DNA from: an uncultured Bacilli bacterium
GTDB taxonomy: Bacteria > Bacillota_I > Bacilli_A > RF39 > UBA660
Length of the DNA stretch: 64,000 bases
Direction: 5' to 3'
NCBI GenBank assembly: GCA_934102215.1
Contig: CAKOSH010000002.1
Coordinates: 127,011-191,010, forward strand
The position numbers were made by a program, and so were the translations under genes. Numbering within the stretch: the first letter of the stretch is position 1; each line of letters begins with the position of its first letter. The notes beneath the pieces are model-generated. The model was given only the letters and a program-made list of their open reading frames with translations. It was not told where the DNA came from and did not search any database. Below, one piece after another: positions 8,839 to 17,080 of the stretch.

Positions 8839-10578
8839 ATGGCATTTATTGATAAATCTATTATTGATGAAATTAAATCTAAAAATGATATTGTAGATGT
8901 CATTGGAAGCTATATAAGTCTTAATGATAAGAATAAGGCTTTATGTCCTTTTCACGATGATCATAGTCCATCATTTAGTGTTCAAAAAGATAAACAAATA
9001 TATAAATGCTTTAGTTGTGGAGAAAGTGGTAATGTTATAACATTCGTTCAAAAATATAATGGTATAACATTTACTGAAGCACTTAAGATGCTTGCTGATA
9101 GAGCAGGTATTCCACTCAACGTAAGTACAACACGTAAAGTAAATACTAAATATGAAAAATTGTATGAGATAAATGATACAGTTAATAAATATTTTAAAGC
9201 AAATTTACTTTCAAATGAAGGTGTTAAAGCAATAAAATATCTAGAAGACAGAAATATATCTAAAGACATTATTAATGAATTTAATATAGGACTTTCTACT
9301 AGTAACAAATTATCAAATATATTATCTAAGAAATACTCATATGATGAACTTGTTAAATTAGATATATGTAAAGATATAAATGGTAGATATTATGATACAT
9401 TTCAAGATAGAATAATATTTCCAATAATAGATGAAAATAATAATGTAATAGCGTTTAGTGGTAGAAAGTATACAAATGAAGACTTAAATAATAATACACT
9501 TCCTAAATATTCTAATACTAAAGAAACAGATATATTTAAGAAAAGTGAAGTATTTTATAATATAAATAATGCTATAAATGAAATAAAAAAGAAAAGAGAA
9601 ATAGTTATCACTGAAGGATTTATGGATACTATAAGAATGTCATCTATAGGTTATAAGAATGTAGTTGCGATAATGGGTACAGCTTTCACTGAAAAACATC
9701 TTCTTAAAATAAAGAAATGGAAATGTAAAGTAATACTTAATTTAGATCAAGATGATGCTGGTGTTAAAGGTACAATAGAAGCAGGAGAAACATTACTTAA
9801 AAATAATATAGATACAGAAGTGATAGTATTTGATGATTATAAAGATAGTGATGAATTTATTAAAAATAAAGGAAGTGATTCATTTAAAATTGCTTATGAT
9901 AATAGAGTATCTTTTATAGATTTTAAACTTAAATATCTAAAACGTAAAAGAAATATGAAAGATGCTGTAGAAAAAGCAAAATATATAAAAGAAGCAGTAC
10001 TCGCATTAAATGATTTAGATAGTCAAATACTTATAGATTTAAAAATAAAAGATATCGCAGAGGAATTTGGTATAAGTGAAAGTGATATAAGAAATGAAAT
10101 AAAACTTAATAAGAAAATGGCTATTAAAAATGTAGAAGAGCCTAAAAAAGTAACAAGATATAATAAGTATGATAAAAGTGAACTTAGAATACTTTATCTA
10201 ATGCTTAATTATGAAGATGTAATACTGTATTTTGAAAATACACTAGGTTACTTAATACAAGATGATAGAGCCTTACTTGCATATAAAATAATTGAATTTA
10301 GAAATGATTATGGTTATTATAACTATAGTGATTTTGTAGATTATATATCAGATAATGAAAAACTCATGAATGTACTTAAAGAAGTAATGAAATATCATAA
10401 TAATGAAGACTATACTATGGAAGAACTTGATGATTATATTAATACTATAAAAATGTATTCAATAAAGAAAAGAATAGATACATTAAAGATAGAAATGAGT
10501 GAAACATTTGATATAAATAAGAAAATAGAAATAGCAAAGAAAATAGAAAATATAAATAAGGAAGTGTTGAAATGGTAA
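8839..10578 (+). CDS. dnaG: DNA primase
   Basis: Synthesises RNA primers at the replication fork with DnaB helicase. The CHC2 zinc finger (CPFHDDHSPSF, CFSCGESGNV; residues ~38-65), the catalytic TOPRIM domain (EGFMD near residue 255, then NLDQDDAG) and the helicase-binding C-terminus are present; 579 residues. ATG 8839 follows AGGAGG (8824-8829); the frame is open further upstream but that part overlaps the promoter. The stop overlaps the rpoD start by 7 bases. This is the classic macromolecular-synthesis operon without rpsU. Confidence 0.97.
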   Translation: MAFIDKSIIDEIKSKNDIVDVIGSYISLNDKNKALCPFHDDHSPSFSVQKDKQIYKCFSCGESGNVITFVQKYNGITFTEALKMLADRAGIPLNVSTTRKVNTKYEKLYEINDTVNKYFKANLLSNEGVKAIKYLEDRNISKDIINEFNIGLSTSNKLSNILSKKYSYDELVKLDICKDINGRYYDTFQDRIIFPIIDENNNVIAFSGRKYTNEDLNNNTLPKYSNTKETDIFKKSEVFYNINNAINEIKKKREIVITEGFMDTIRMSSIGYKNVVAIMGTAFTEKHLLKIKKWKCKVILNLDQDDAGVKGTIEAGETLLKNNIDTEVIVFDDYKDSDEFIKNKGSDSFKIAYDNRVSFIDFKLKYLKRKRNMKDAVEKAKYIKEAVLALNDLDSQILIDLKIKDIAEEFGISESDIRNEIKLNKKMAIKNVEEPKKVTRYNKYDKSELRILYLMLNYEDVILYFENTLGYLIQDDRALLAYKIIEFRNDYGYYNYSDFVDYISDNEKLMNVLKEVMKYHNNEDYTMEELDDYINTIKMYSIKKRIDTLKIEMSETFDINKKIEIAKKIENINKEVLKW

Positions 10579-11663
10579 ACAATATTAAAACTTTTGAAGA
10601 AAGAGTAAAAGAATTAGTTGATGAAGGTAAGAAGCAAGGTTTTCTAACTTATGAACAAATCGCAAAGAAAACAATTGATTTAGACTTAGATGCGAATGCT
10701 TTAGATGAACTTTATAATGCTTTAAGTGAAAATCAAATTGAAGTAAAAGCAGAAGATGAAGAAGATGGTGGAAACATTGATTTAAAGAATGATATTATTA
10801 TTGATGATGTTCCTGATGAAAGTAAGGATATGAGTGTTAATGATAATGTTAGAATGTACTTAAAAGAAATAGGTAAAATAAGTTTGTTATCATTAGAAGA
10901 AGAACAAGAATTATCAAGAAGAGTTGCTGAAGGGGATGAACAAGCTAAAAATATACTTGCTGAATCTAACCTTAGACTTGTTGTTTCAATTGCTAAAAGA
11001 TATGTAGGACGTGGATTACTATTCTTGGATTTAATTCAAGAAGGTAACATTGGACTTATGAAAGCAGTTGAAAAGTTTGATTATGATAAAGGATATAAAT
11101 TTAGTACTTATGCTACTTGGTGGATAAGACAAGCAATTACAAGAGCACTAGCAGATCAAGCAAGAACAATAAGAGTTCCAGTTCATATGGTAGAAACAAT
11201 AAATAAAATGGCTCGTATAGAAAGACAAATGACATTAGAACTTAACCGTGAACCAACAGATCAAGAACTTGCTAAAAAGATGGGACTTTCAGTAGATAAA
11301 ATAGTTGAAATAAGAAAGATTAGTCAAGATCCAGTAAGTTTAGAAACACCTATAGGTGAAGAAGATGATTCACATTTAGGAGACTTCCTTGCTGATGAAA
11401 GAACTATGTCTCCAGAAGAATTCGCAACATATGAAATACTTAAAGATGAATTAAGAGAAGTACTTGATACACTTACTGTACGTGAAAAAGAAGTATTAGA
11501 ACTTAGATTTGGTTTATTTGATGGATCTAGTCATACGTTAGAAGAAGTAGGTAAACAATTCAAAGTTACAAGAGAAAGAATTAGACAAATAGAAGCAAAA
11601 GCTCTTAGAAAATTAAGACACCCATCAAGAGCTAAAAAACTAAAGGATTTCTTAATTGAATAG
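10572..11663 (+). CDS. rpoD: RNA polymerase primary sigma factor (sigma-A/RpoD)
   Basis: Housekeeping sigma factor. A short region 1.1-like N-terminus is followed by region 1.2/2 (DNVRMYLKEIGK; DLIQEGNIGLMKAVEKFD; KFSTYATWWIRQAI for the -10 element), region 3, and region 4 (LTVREKEVLELRFGL, then the helix-turn-helix TLEEVGKQFKVTRERIRQIE). The 363-residue length fits Firmicute SigA. Coupled to dnaG by overlap; AAGGAAG lies upstream of the ATG. Confidence 0.98.
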   Translation: MVNNIKTFEERVKELVDEGKKQGFLTYEQIAKKTIDLDLDANALDELYNALSENQIEVKAEDEEDGGNIDLKNDIIIDDVPDESKDMSVNDNVRMYLKEIGKISLLSLEEEQELSRRVAEGDEQAKNILAESNLRLVVSIAKRYVGRGLLFLDLIQEGNIGLMKAVEKFDYDKGYKFSTYATWWIRQAITRALADQARTIRVPVHMVETINKMARIERQMTLELNREPTDQELAKKMGLSVDKIVEIRKISQDPVSLETPIGEEDDSHLGDFLADERTMSPEEFATYEILKDELREVLDTLTVREKEVLELRFGLFDGSSHTLEEVGKQFKVTRERIRQIEAKALRKLRHPSRAKKLKDFLIE

Positions 11664-12276
11664 AATAGAAACTATATATTCATTAATAGATAAAAATGAT
11701 AAAGTAGTAGATGTAGGGTGTGATCAAGCAAAACTAGGTATAATGCTTGCTAAAACTAATATAAAATCTATTGCTAGTGATATAAGTATTAATGTAATAA
11801 ATAGAGCAAAAGAAGATATAAATAAACTAGGATTAAGTGAATATATAGATTTAAGAGTATCAAATGGACTATCTAATATAAAGAATGGTGAAGCAGATAC
11901 TTTAGTACTTTCAGGTATGGGAACACATACTATATTAGAAATACTAAATAATACAGATTTAAGATTTAAAAAAATAATAACTATATCTAATAATTATCAT
12001 GATATATTAAGAACTAAAATGAATGATTTAAATTATAAAATAGATAAAGAAATTATCATAAAAGAAAATAATAAATATTATAATTTAATAGAGTTTATTG
12101 AAGGAAATAATAATCTTACAAGAAAAGAAATATTACTTGGTAAAAATCATAAAGACACTTCTTTATATAATGAATATTTAGATTATTTAAGAAACAAATA
12201 TATCAATATAAAAAAACAATCACAAGATAAGAATGACAAAATAGATGAGATGTTAGAATATATAAATAAAGAATAG
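11656..12276 (+). CDS. trmK: tRNA (adenine22-N1)-methyltransferase TrmK
   Basis: SAM-dependent methylation of A22 in tRNA, common downstream of sigA in Bacillota. SAM-binding motif I is VVDVGCDQAKLG. The LVLSGMGTHTI segment is the family's catalytic GMG region. A C-terminal helical tail follows. The start is a TTG at 11656, inside the rpoD 3' end (8-base overlap) and preceded by AAAGGA; no ATG occurs near the N-terminus. The usual partner, a NIF3-like gene, is absent here. A GAAA-loop terminator follows at once. Confidence 0.88.
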   Translation: MNRIETIYSLIDKNDKVVDVGCDQAKLGIMLAKTNIKSIASDISINVINRAKEDINKLGLSEYIDLRVSNGLSNIKNGEADTLVLSGMGTHTILEILNNTDLRFKKIITISNNYHDILRTKMNDLNYKIDKEIIIKENNKYYNLIEFIEGNNNLTRKEILLGKNHKDTSLYNEYLDYLRNKYINIKKQSQDKNDKIDEMLEYINKE

Positions 12277-12300
12277 ATACTAGAAATAGTGTCTTTTTTA
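12276..12300 (+). terminator. Intrinsic terminator after trmK
   Basis: A 7-bp stem GATACTA/TAGTGTC with a GAAA tetraloop (12276-12293) and a T6 tail. It closes the dnaG-rpoD-trmK operon. Confidence 0.9.
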
Positions 12301-12327
12301 CTAAGATAAAATGAAATAAATATTTGA

Positions 12328-12356
12328 TTGTATGAGAATAGTTTTTGTGCTATACT
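12328..12356 (+). promoter_or_regulatory. Promoter of surface protein A
   Basis: TTGTAT (12328-12333), 17-base spacer, TATACT (12351-12356) with an extended TGC before the -10. Paralogue B shares the TGC-TATACT core, but this copy has no G-tract or LexA box. Confidence 0.7.
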
Positions 12357-12381
12357 TTTTAGTATAAGGAAGGTAAGAGAT

Positions 12382-13614
12382 ATGAAAGATAACAAAATAA
12401 TATTTGGAACATTGATTGTATTACTTTTACTTTTAACAGTAGGACTTTCTTATGCGTACTTTAGTACTGCTGTAAAAGGAAATGATAATGCAAAAAATGT
12501 AGTAGTGGAAGCTGGAACACTAAAACTTACATATACTGATGGACCAGCAATAAATGCACAGTATATAAAACCAGAATGGTCAACAACAAAAGAGGTATCA
12601 GTAAAGAATAATGGTACATTAGATGCTTATTACAATGTAATTTGGCAATCACTAACAAATGGAATTACTAACGATGAATTAGTTTTAAGTGCAACATGTC
12701 AAAGATTAAATGCATCAGGTACAGTAGAGGGAACATGTGAAGCTATACCACAAGCACCAATAAGTGATATGACTATAGCAAAAAAGATATCAATTGAATC
12801 AGGAATTACTCATAAATATACTTTCACAATATTATTCAAAGAAACAAATGCTGTTCAAAATTATAATCAAGGAAAGGAATTTAATGGAGTTTTAGGTATT
12901 GAAGAATATAAAGCACCTGATTTTTCAACTGATAGTTGGGCAACAATAATAGCAAATGTAAAAGCTGGGTATGGAAGTGAGTATGTTGTTGGAAGTACAA
13001 AAGAAGTAAACCTTGGAACAACATATGGAACACATACTTTAAGAGTAGCAAATACTTCTACACCAAGCGAATGTAGTACAAATGGCTTTTCACAAACAGC
13101 ATGTGGGTTTGTACTTGAATTTGCAGATGTTATAGCAAAACATAATATGAATGATACTGTTACGAATGTAGGAGGATGGCCAGCAACATCAATGAGAACA
13201 TTTGTAAATAATGATATATATAATGCAATGCCAGAAGAAATAAAGAATGCAATAATAGATACAACAGTGATATCAGGACATGGAAAAAGTGATACAGAAA
13301 ATTTCACATCAACAGATAAGTTATATTTACTAAGTACAGCAGAAGTATGGGCACAAGGAAGTTCATATACAATAAATGAAGATACAGCAAGAGATGTAAC
13401 AAGACAATTAGATTATTATAAAAATTTAGGAACAAGTACTAGCAATTACAGTGGAGCTATTAAGAATAATGGATCTAGTACTTATTATTGGTGGCTTCGC
13501 GCGGCTTATTCTGGCTCTGACACTGATTTCTACCGTGTGTATCACAGCGGTTACTGCGATATCAGCATTGCTAGTGATACAAATGGCGTGGCTCCAGCTT
13601 TCCGATTGGGTTAA
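12382..13614 (+). CDS. SipW-type secreted surface protein A with variable DUF6273-like C-terminal domain
   Basis: The N-terminal membrane/signal segment ends in LSYAYFST, the AYFS pattern of SipW-processed TasA/camelysin-type exports. A beta-rich region follows to about residue 180. The C-terminal domain (about residues 190-410) ends in a YWWLR...GVAPAFR.G pattern that I recall as DUF6273 and that resembles C-type-lectin-like folds. It is about 65-70% identical to the protein at 35875-37212 until the last ~46 codons, where the two diverge strongly. Codon use changes there (CGC, GTG, GGC, GCG instead of AGA, GTA, GGA) and GC content rises. The ligand is unknown. ATG 12382 follows AAGGAAGG; earlier in-frame codons lie in the promoter. 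Confidence 0.8.
   Translation: MKDNKIIFGTLIVLLLLLTVGLSYAYFSTAVKGNDNAKNVVVEAGTLKLTYTDGPAINAQYIKPEWSTTKEVSVKNNGTLDAYYNVIWQSLTNGITNDELVLSATCQRLNASGTVEGTCEAIPQAPISDMTIAKKISIESGITHKYTFTILFKETNAVQNYNQGKEFNGVLGIEEYKAPDFSTDSWATIIANVKAGYGSEYVVGSTKEVNLGTTYGTHTLRVANTSTPSECSTNGFSQTACGFVLEFADVIAKHNMNDTVTNVGGWPATSMRTFVNNDIYNAMPEEIKNAIIDTTVISGHGKSDTENFTSTDKLYLLSTAEVWAQGSSYTINEDTARDVTRQLDYYKNLGTSTSNYSGAIKNNGSSTYYWWLRAAYSGSDTDFYRVYHSGYCDISIASDTNGVAPAFRLG
13474..13611 (+). other. Hypervariable GC-rich 3' segment of gene A (candidate DGR variable region)
   Basis: Compared with 37072-37209, my hand alignment gives about 24 amino-acid-changing codons in 46. In about 22 of them both copies end in C or T. Constant codons avoid adenine (TGG, CTY, GGC, GTG, GCY, TTC). 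The last ~35 bases (GGCGTGGCTCCAGC...) are nearly identical in both genes, as an initiation-of-mutagenic-homing site would be. The call is inference, since no template repeat or reverse transcriptase is visible. Confidence 0.45.
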
Positions 13615-13639
13615 TGTGTAAAGCGTATGTAAACTAGAG

Positions 13640-13837
13640 CAAAACGAAATTAGTTAAGAGAACTAAAACAAATCCGAATAAATAATAATAAGGTATAACG
13701 AATGTTATTAGGTGACTACTCCATGCGTAAGCATGGATAGGCGACTATGAGAAACAAATAAATTAAAGATATAAGGAAGTAACCTGCCTTTAGGCAGGAA
13801 ATGGAAATTTTGAATTTATGTAAATTCAAAATTTTTT
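13640..13837 (+). ncRNA. Structured 3' region of gene A ending in an intrinsic terminator
   Basis: About 200 bases without a plausible gene. They contain a 7-bp hairpin with a GTAA tetraloop (13726-13743) flanked by direct repeats AGGTGACTA and AGGCGACTA. A 6-bp GC-rich hairpin follows (CCTGCC/GGCAGG, near 13784-13799), then a 13-bp terminator stem (13805-13834) with a T-run. Paralogue B has only a simple terminator, so this is extra. It could be a structured 3' UTR, a separate small RNA or part of a homing site. I recognise no named family. Confidence 0.45.
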
Positions 13838-13965
13838 ATTGATGTGTAAAAATATAAATCTTAAAATAAATATGTAGTAAATCTTAAGAAAGGAAATTGA
13901 AAAGTAAAATTTATTTAATACAAGATTAATATTATGTTGTACTAGTTTAATAAAAGTATATAGAT

Positions 13966-13988
13966 AGCGCTAGCAATAGTGCTTTTTA
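13966..13988 (+). terminator. Hairpin terminator upstream of the PPIase gene
   Basis: A 7-bp stem AGCGCTA/TAGTGCT with a GCAA loop (13966-13983) and a T-run. No recognised gene lies between it and the terminator at 13805-13834. The 13838-13965 stretch holds only a possible 10-codon peptide (TTG near 13898 after AAAGGAAA), which I do not call. Confidence 0.75.
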
Positions 13989-14008
13989 TGTGAAAAAATT
14001 TAAATTTG

Positions 14009-14037
14009 ATGACAATTAATGTGATGTGTGATATCAT
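14009..14037 (+). promoter_or_regulatory. Promoter of PPIase-folD-ttcA operon
   Basis: ATGACA (14009-14014), 17-base spacer, TATCAT (14032-14037). The predicted start at about 14044 leaves only some 4 bases before the ATG. Confidence 0.6.
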
Positions 14038-14047
14038 TGATTTGGTG

Positions 14048-14725
14048 ATGAAAGTGAAGAAATTTATTAAAATAATTATTTGTGTGAATTTAATATTTAT
14101 ATTATGTAGTTGTGGTAGTGATGAAGTAGAACTAAATTATACTACTAAAAAAGTAGGAGATGAAACTATTTATACTATTAAAACTAAAAAATATGTAACA
14201 AGTGATGAAGCAACTGATTTAGTAATGATTAATGTTAAAGATTATGGAATCATGGTAGCAGAATTATATCCTGATAAAGCTCCAATTACTGTTGAAAACT
14301 TTAAGAAACTTGTAAGCAATAACTTTTATAGTGGACTCATATTTCATAGAGTTATAAATGGATTTGTTATTCAAACTGGGGACCCTAATGGTAATGGCAG
14401 TGGTGGTAGTAATGAAACTATCAAAGGTGAATTTGAAGCAAATGGTGTTAAAAATGATATCAGTCATGTAAGAGGAGTACTTTCAATGGCAAGACGTGGA
14501 AGTGATCCTGAAACTGATGAAACACTTAATTCAGCATCAAGTCAATTCTATATTGTACAAGATGATGCGACTTATTTAGATGGAAATTATGCTGGCTTTG
14601 GTAAACTAGTAAGTGGATATGATGTTCTTGATAGAATAGCAAGTGTAAAAACTAATATGAATGATAAACCTCTTACTGATATAGTTATTGAAAATGTTAG
14701 ATTCGTTAAATATTACGAGGAATAA
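14048..14725 (+). CDS. Lipoprotein cyclophilin-type peptidyl-prolyl isomerase
   Basis: Predicted extracytoplasmic lipoprotein: basic N-terminus, hydrophobic stretch, then lipobox LCSC with Cys22 as the lipidated residue. The cyclophilin domain follows with FHRVINGFVIQTGDP (catalytic Arg), RGVLSMAR, SSQFYIVQ and the GFGKLVSGYDVLDRI C-terminal pattern. It should assist folding of exported proteins outside the membrane. An upstream in-frame start (14006) lies before the promoter -10 and is rejected. ATG 14048 has almost no leader; GTG 14054 is an alternative. Followed by folD after 1 base. Confidence 0.9.
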   Translation: MKVKKFIKIIICVNLIFILCSCGSDEVELNYTTKKVGDETIYTIKTKKYVTSDEATDLVMINVKDYGIMVAELYPDKAPITVENFKKLVSNNFYSGLIFHRVINGFVIQTGDPNGNGSGGSNETIKGEFEANGVKNDISHVRGVLSMARRGSDPETDETLNSASSQFYIVQDDATYLDGNYAGFGKLVSGYDVLDRIASVKTNMNDKPLTDIVIENVRFVKYYEE

Positions 14726-14726
14726 T

Positions 14727-15557
14727 ATGATACTAGATGGTAAAAATTTAAGTGCTAAAATTAAAGATGAATTAAAAGGAAATATAAATTCATATAAAGA
14801 AACACCTGTACTTGCAGTTATAACAATTGGAAAGTATAATGAAAAATTTGTTAATAATAAAAAGAAAGCATGTGAATATGTTGGTATGAGTTTTTTACAT
14901 GTTTCTTTTGATGAAAGTGTTAAAGAAGAAAAAGTTATTAAAAGAATTAAAGAACTTAATAAAGATAAATATATTAATGGTATTATAGTACAGTTACCAC
15001 TTCCATTTGGATTTCATGAAGATAAAATCATTGATGCGATAGATACATCTAAAGATGTAGATGGATTTAAAAATGGAAGTATATTTATTCCTCCAGTAGC
15101 ACTTGGTATTATGGAACTATTTGATTATTATAAAATTAATCTTGAAGGTAAAAATGTACTTGTTATTGGAAGAAGTAAACGTGTTGGAATTCCAATTATG
15201 ATGGAATGTTTAAAGAGAAATGCTAGTGTAAGTATATGTCATTCTAAAACTAATAATTTAATTGAATATACTAGAGGGTCTGATATTATAATATCATGTG
15301 TAGGTAAGAAAGATTTAATAACAAAATCAATGATTAAACCAGGAACTATTATTATTGATGTAGGAATTACTTATGAAAATAATAAAGTATATGGTGATGT
15401 TAAAAATAATGTTCATGATAAATGTTCATATATAACGCCAGTACCAGGAGGTGTAGGTCCAATGACTGTTATTATGCTTGTTAAAAATACATTTGAGGCT
15501 TATAAGAAACAAAATGGAATCGTTGATATGTTTGATATAGGGAGTAGTAATGGATAA
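14727..15557 (+). CDS. folD: Bifunctional methylenetetrahydrofolate dehydrogenase/cyclohydrolase FolD
   Basis: Interconverts methylene-, methenyl- and formyl-tetrahydrofolate for one-carbon metabolism. The Lys-containing KKKACEYVGM helix, GIIVQLPLP, DVDGF, the NAD(P)-binding VIGRSKRVGIP and the C-terminal TPVPGGVGPMT are all present; 276 residues. The start at 14727 follows ACGAGGA and lies just after the preceding stop; an upstream extension into the PPIase gene is rejected. The 3' end overlaps the next gene by 8 bases. Confidence 0.96.
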   Translation: MILDGKNLSAKIKDELKGNINSYKETPVLAVITIGKYNEKFVNNKKKACEYVGMSFLHVSFDESVKEEKVIKRIKELNKDKYINGIIVQLPLPFGFHEDKIIDAIDTSKDVDGFKNGSIFIPPVALGIMELFDYYKINLEGKNVLVIGRSKRVGIPIMMECLKRNASVSICHSKTNNLIEYTRGSDIIISCVGKKDLITKSMIKPGTIIIDVGITYENNKVYGDVKNNVHDKCSYITPVPGGVGPMTVIMLVKNTFEAYKKQNGIVDMFDIGSSNG

Positions 15558-16365
15558 TAAAGCAATAGAGAAAAGTATAATTAAAACATATAGAAAAGAA
15601 ATATGGGCTAAATTTGTTAAAGGAGTTAAAGAATTTAAACTTGTTAATGAAGGTGATAAAGTAGCAGTATGTATAAGTGGAGGAAAAGATTCATTTTTAC
15701 TTGCTAAATGTATGCAAGAATTAAAACGTCATGGTGATGTTAATTTTGATTTAGTATTTATATGTATGAATCCAGGATATAATGAACGTAATCTTGAACT
15801 TATTAAATCTAATGCTAAACTTATGGATATAGATTTACATATATTTACTACTGATATATTTAGTATTGTTGAAAGTCAAAAAGTAAGTCCATGTTACTTA
15901 TGTGCTAGAATGAGAAGAGGTGCTTTATATAATGAAGCAATGAAACTTGGGTGTAATAAGATAGCACTAGGTCATCATTTTGATGATGTTGTTGAAACTA
16001 TATTATTAAGTATGTTTTATGCGAGTGAATATAAGACAATGATGCCTAAACTTCATAGTGAGAATTTTCCTGGTATGGAACTTATAAGACCACTTTATTA
16101 TGTACATGAACATGATATTTTGAGATTTGCAAATGGAAATAATCTTACATTTATAAATTGTGCTTGTAAGTTTACTGAAAGAAGTGAACATGAGAATAAT
16201 TCTAAAAGACGTGAAATAAAGAACTTAATAAGTGAACTTAAAAAAATTAATCCAAATATAGACTACAACATATTTAAATCTACATTCAATGTTAACTTAA
16301 ATACAATACTTGGATATTATAAGTATGATGAAAAACATTTCTTTTTAGATGATTTTGATAAATAG
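15550..16365 (+). CDS. ttcA: TtcA-family tRNA thiolation ATP-pyrophosphatase
   Basis: The PP-loop SGGKDS (residues ~39-44) adenylates the target base. The CYLC pair near residue 117 and the later CAC are the cysteines that in TtcA/TtuA families ligate the iron-sulphur cluster used in 2-thiolation. GHHFDDVVET is also conserved. The base modified (C32 in TtcA proper) cannot be settled from sequence. The start overlaps folD by 8 bases, suggesting translational coupling. Confidence 0.8.
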   Translation: MDNKAIEKSIIKTYRKEIWAKFVKGVKEFKLVNEGDKVAVCISGGKDSFLLAKCMQELKRHGDVNFDLVFICMNPGYNERNLELIKSNAKLMDIDLHIFTTDIFSIVESQKVSPCYLCARMRRGALYNEAMKLGCNKIALGHHFDDVVETILLSMFYASEYKTMMPKLHSENFPGMELIRPLYYVHEHDILRFANGNNLTFINCACKFTERSEHENNSKRREIKNLISELKKINPNIDYNIFKSTFNVNLNTILGYYKYDEKHFFLDDFDK

Positions 16366-16391
16366 AGTTTCTTTTTAGAAATTCTTTTTTA
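16364..16391 (+). terminator. Intrinsic terminator after ttcA
   Basis: A 9-bp stem (AGAGTTTCT/AGAAATTCT, one G-U pair) with a TTTT loop, followed by T6. Confidence 0.85.
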
Positions 16392-16397
16392 ATGTTA

Positions 16398-16426
16398 TTG
16401 AAGATTATGTGAAAATTTGATATCAT
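16398..16426 (+). promoter_or_regulatory. Pilus operon promoter
   Basis: TTGAAG (16398-16403), 17-base spacer, TATCAT (16421-16426). The same TGATATCATT context occurs at the PPIase promoter. Confidence 0.6.
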
Positions 16427-16447
16427 TATTGGAGAATAGAGGTGGAT

Positions 16448-17080
16448 ATGAAAAAGATAATATATTTGATATTTACTATTATTATTAGTTTTACATTTGT
16501 AAGTGTTGATGCGATTGATATAACAAAGAAAGGTGAAATAACTGGTGAATATACATATGGTGATGTAATTATTAGTGATACTGATGTGTATTTGTATAAA
16601 GTAGGTGATTTAGATACAGATGGTAATCTTACTTATAATAATGAATTTAGTACATTTACTGATAATATATATGGATTAAATGCATCAGAATATAAAGAGT
16701 TAGTAAGTAAAGTTAATAAGCATATAAAAGATAATAATATTAATTATATGAAAAAGACTACTACTGATAATCATGGATTATTTAAATTTGATGATTTAAT
16801 AGTTGGATTATATTTAGTTAGAATAGATGATAAAGTCATTAGTAATAAATATACATACACAAGTAGTCCATTATTGATAACTATACCTACATATGATGAG
16901 GTAAGACTTGAAGATAATTATAATGTACTTGCTGTACTTAAGGCTAGTGAAAGTATCAAAGAGGAAGAAACTCCTAAGACATTTGATCCGATAGTTAATT
17001 ATTTGATACTTGGTGGTATGTCACTTGTAATTATAATTGGAATAGTTGTATATATGGTAAAGAGAGGAAGTAAAAAGTGA
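16448..17080 (+). CDS. Minor pilin-like surface protein with C-terminal sorting signal
   Basis: N-terminal signal peptide (KKIIYLIFTIIISF...VDA), a beta-rich region of about 150 residues, then a C-terminal TPKTF-type sorting motif, a membrane helix (residues ~183-203) and a basic KRGSKK tail. First gene of a three-gene pilus operon with its own class C sortase, so probably a minor or basal pilin attached through a non-canonical motif. ATG 16448 follows AGAGGTGG; GTG 16442 is less likely. The stop overlaps the next start (GTGA). Confidence 0.7.
   Translation: MKKIIYLIFTIIISFTFVSVDAIDITKKGEITGEYTYGDVIISDTDVYLYKVGDLDTDGNLTYNNEFSTFTDNIYGLNASEYKELVSKVNKHIKDNNINYMKKTTTDNHGLFKFDDLIVGLYLVRIDDKVISNKYTYTSSPLLITIPTYDEVRLEDNYNVLAVLKASESIKEEETPKTFDPIVNYLILGGMSLVIIIGIVVYMVKRGSKK

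Noticed and set aside
12867..13307. Long minus-strand frame inside surface gene A
   Set aside because: Antisense shadow of a conserved domain. An equivalent frame occurs in paralogue B because the sense sequence is conserved.
13640..13837. Group I intron-like or template-repeat reading of the region after gene A
   Set aside because: The GACTA repeats recalled a group I core, but no matching TAGTC partner is present. No stretch resembles the variable segments, so it is not a DGR template.
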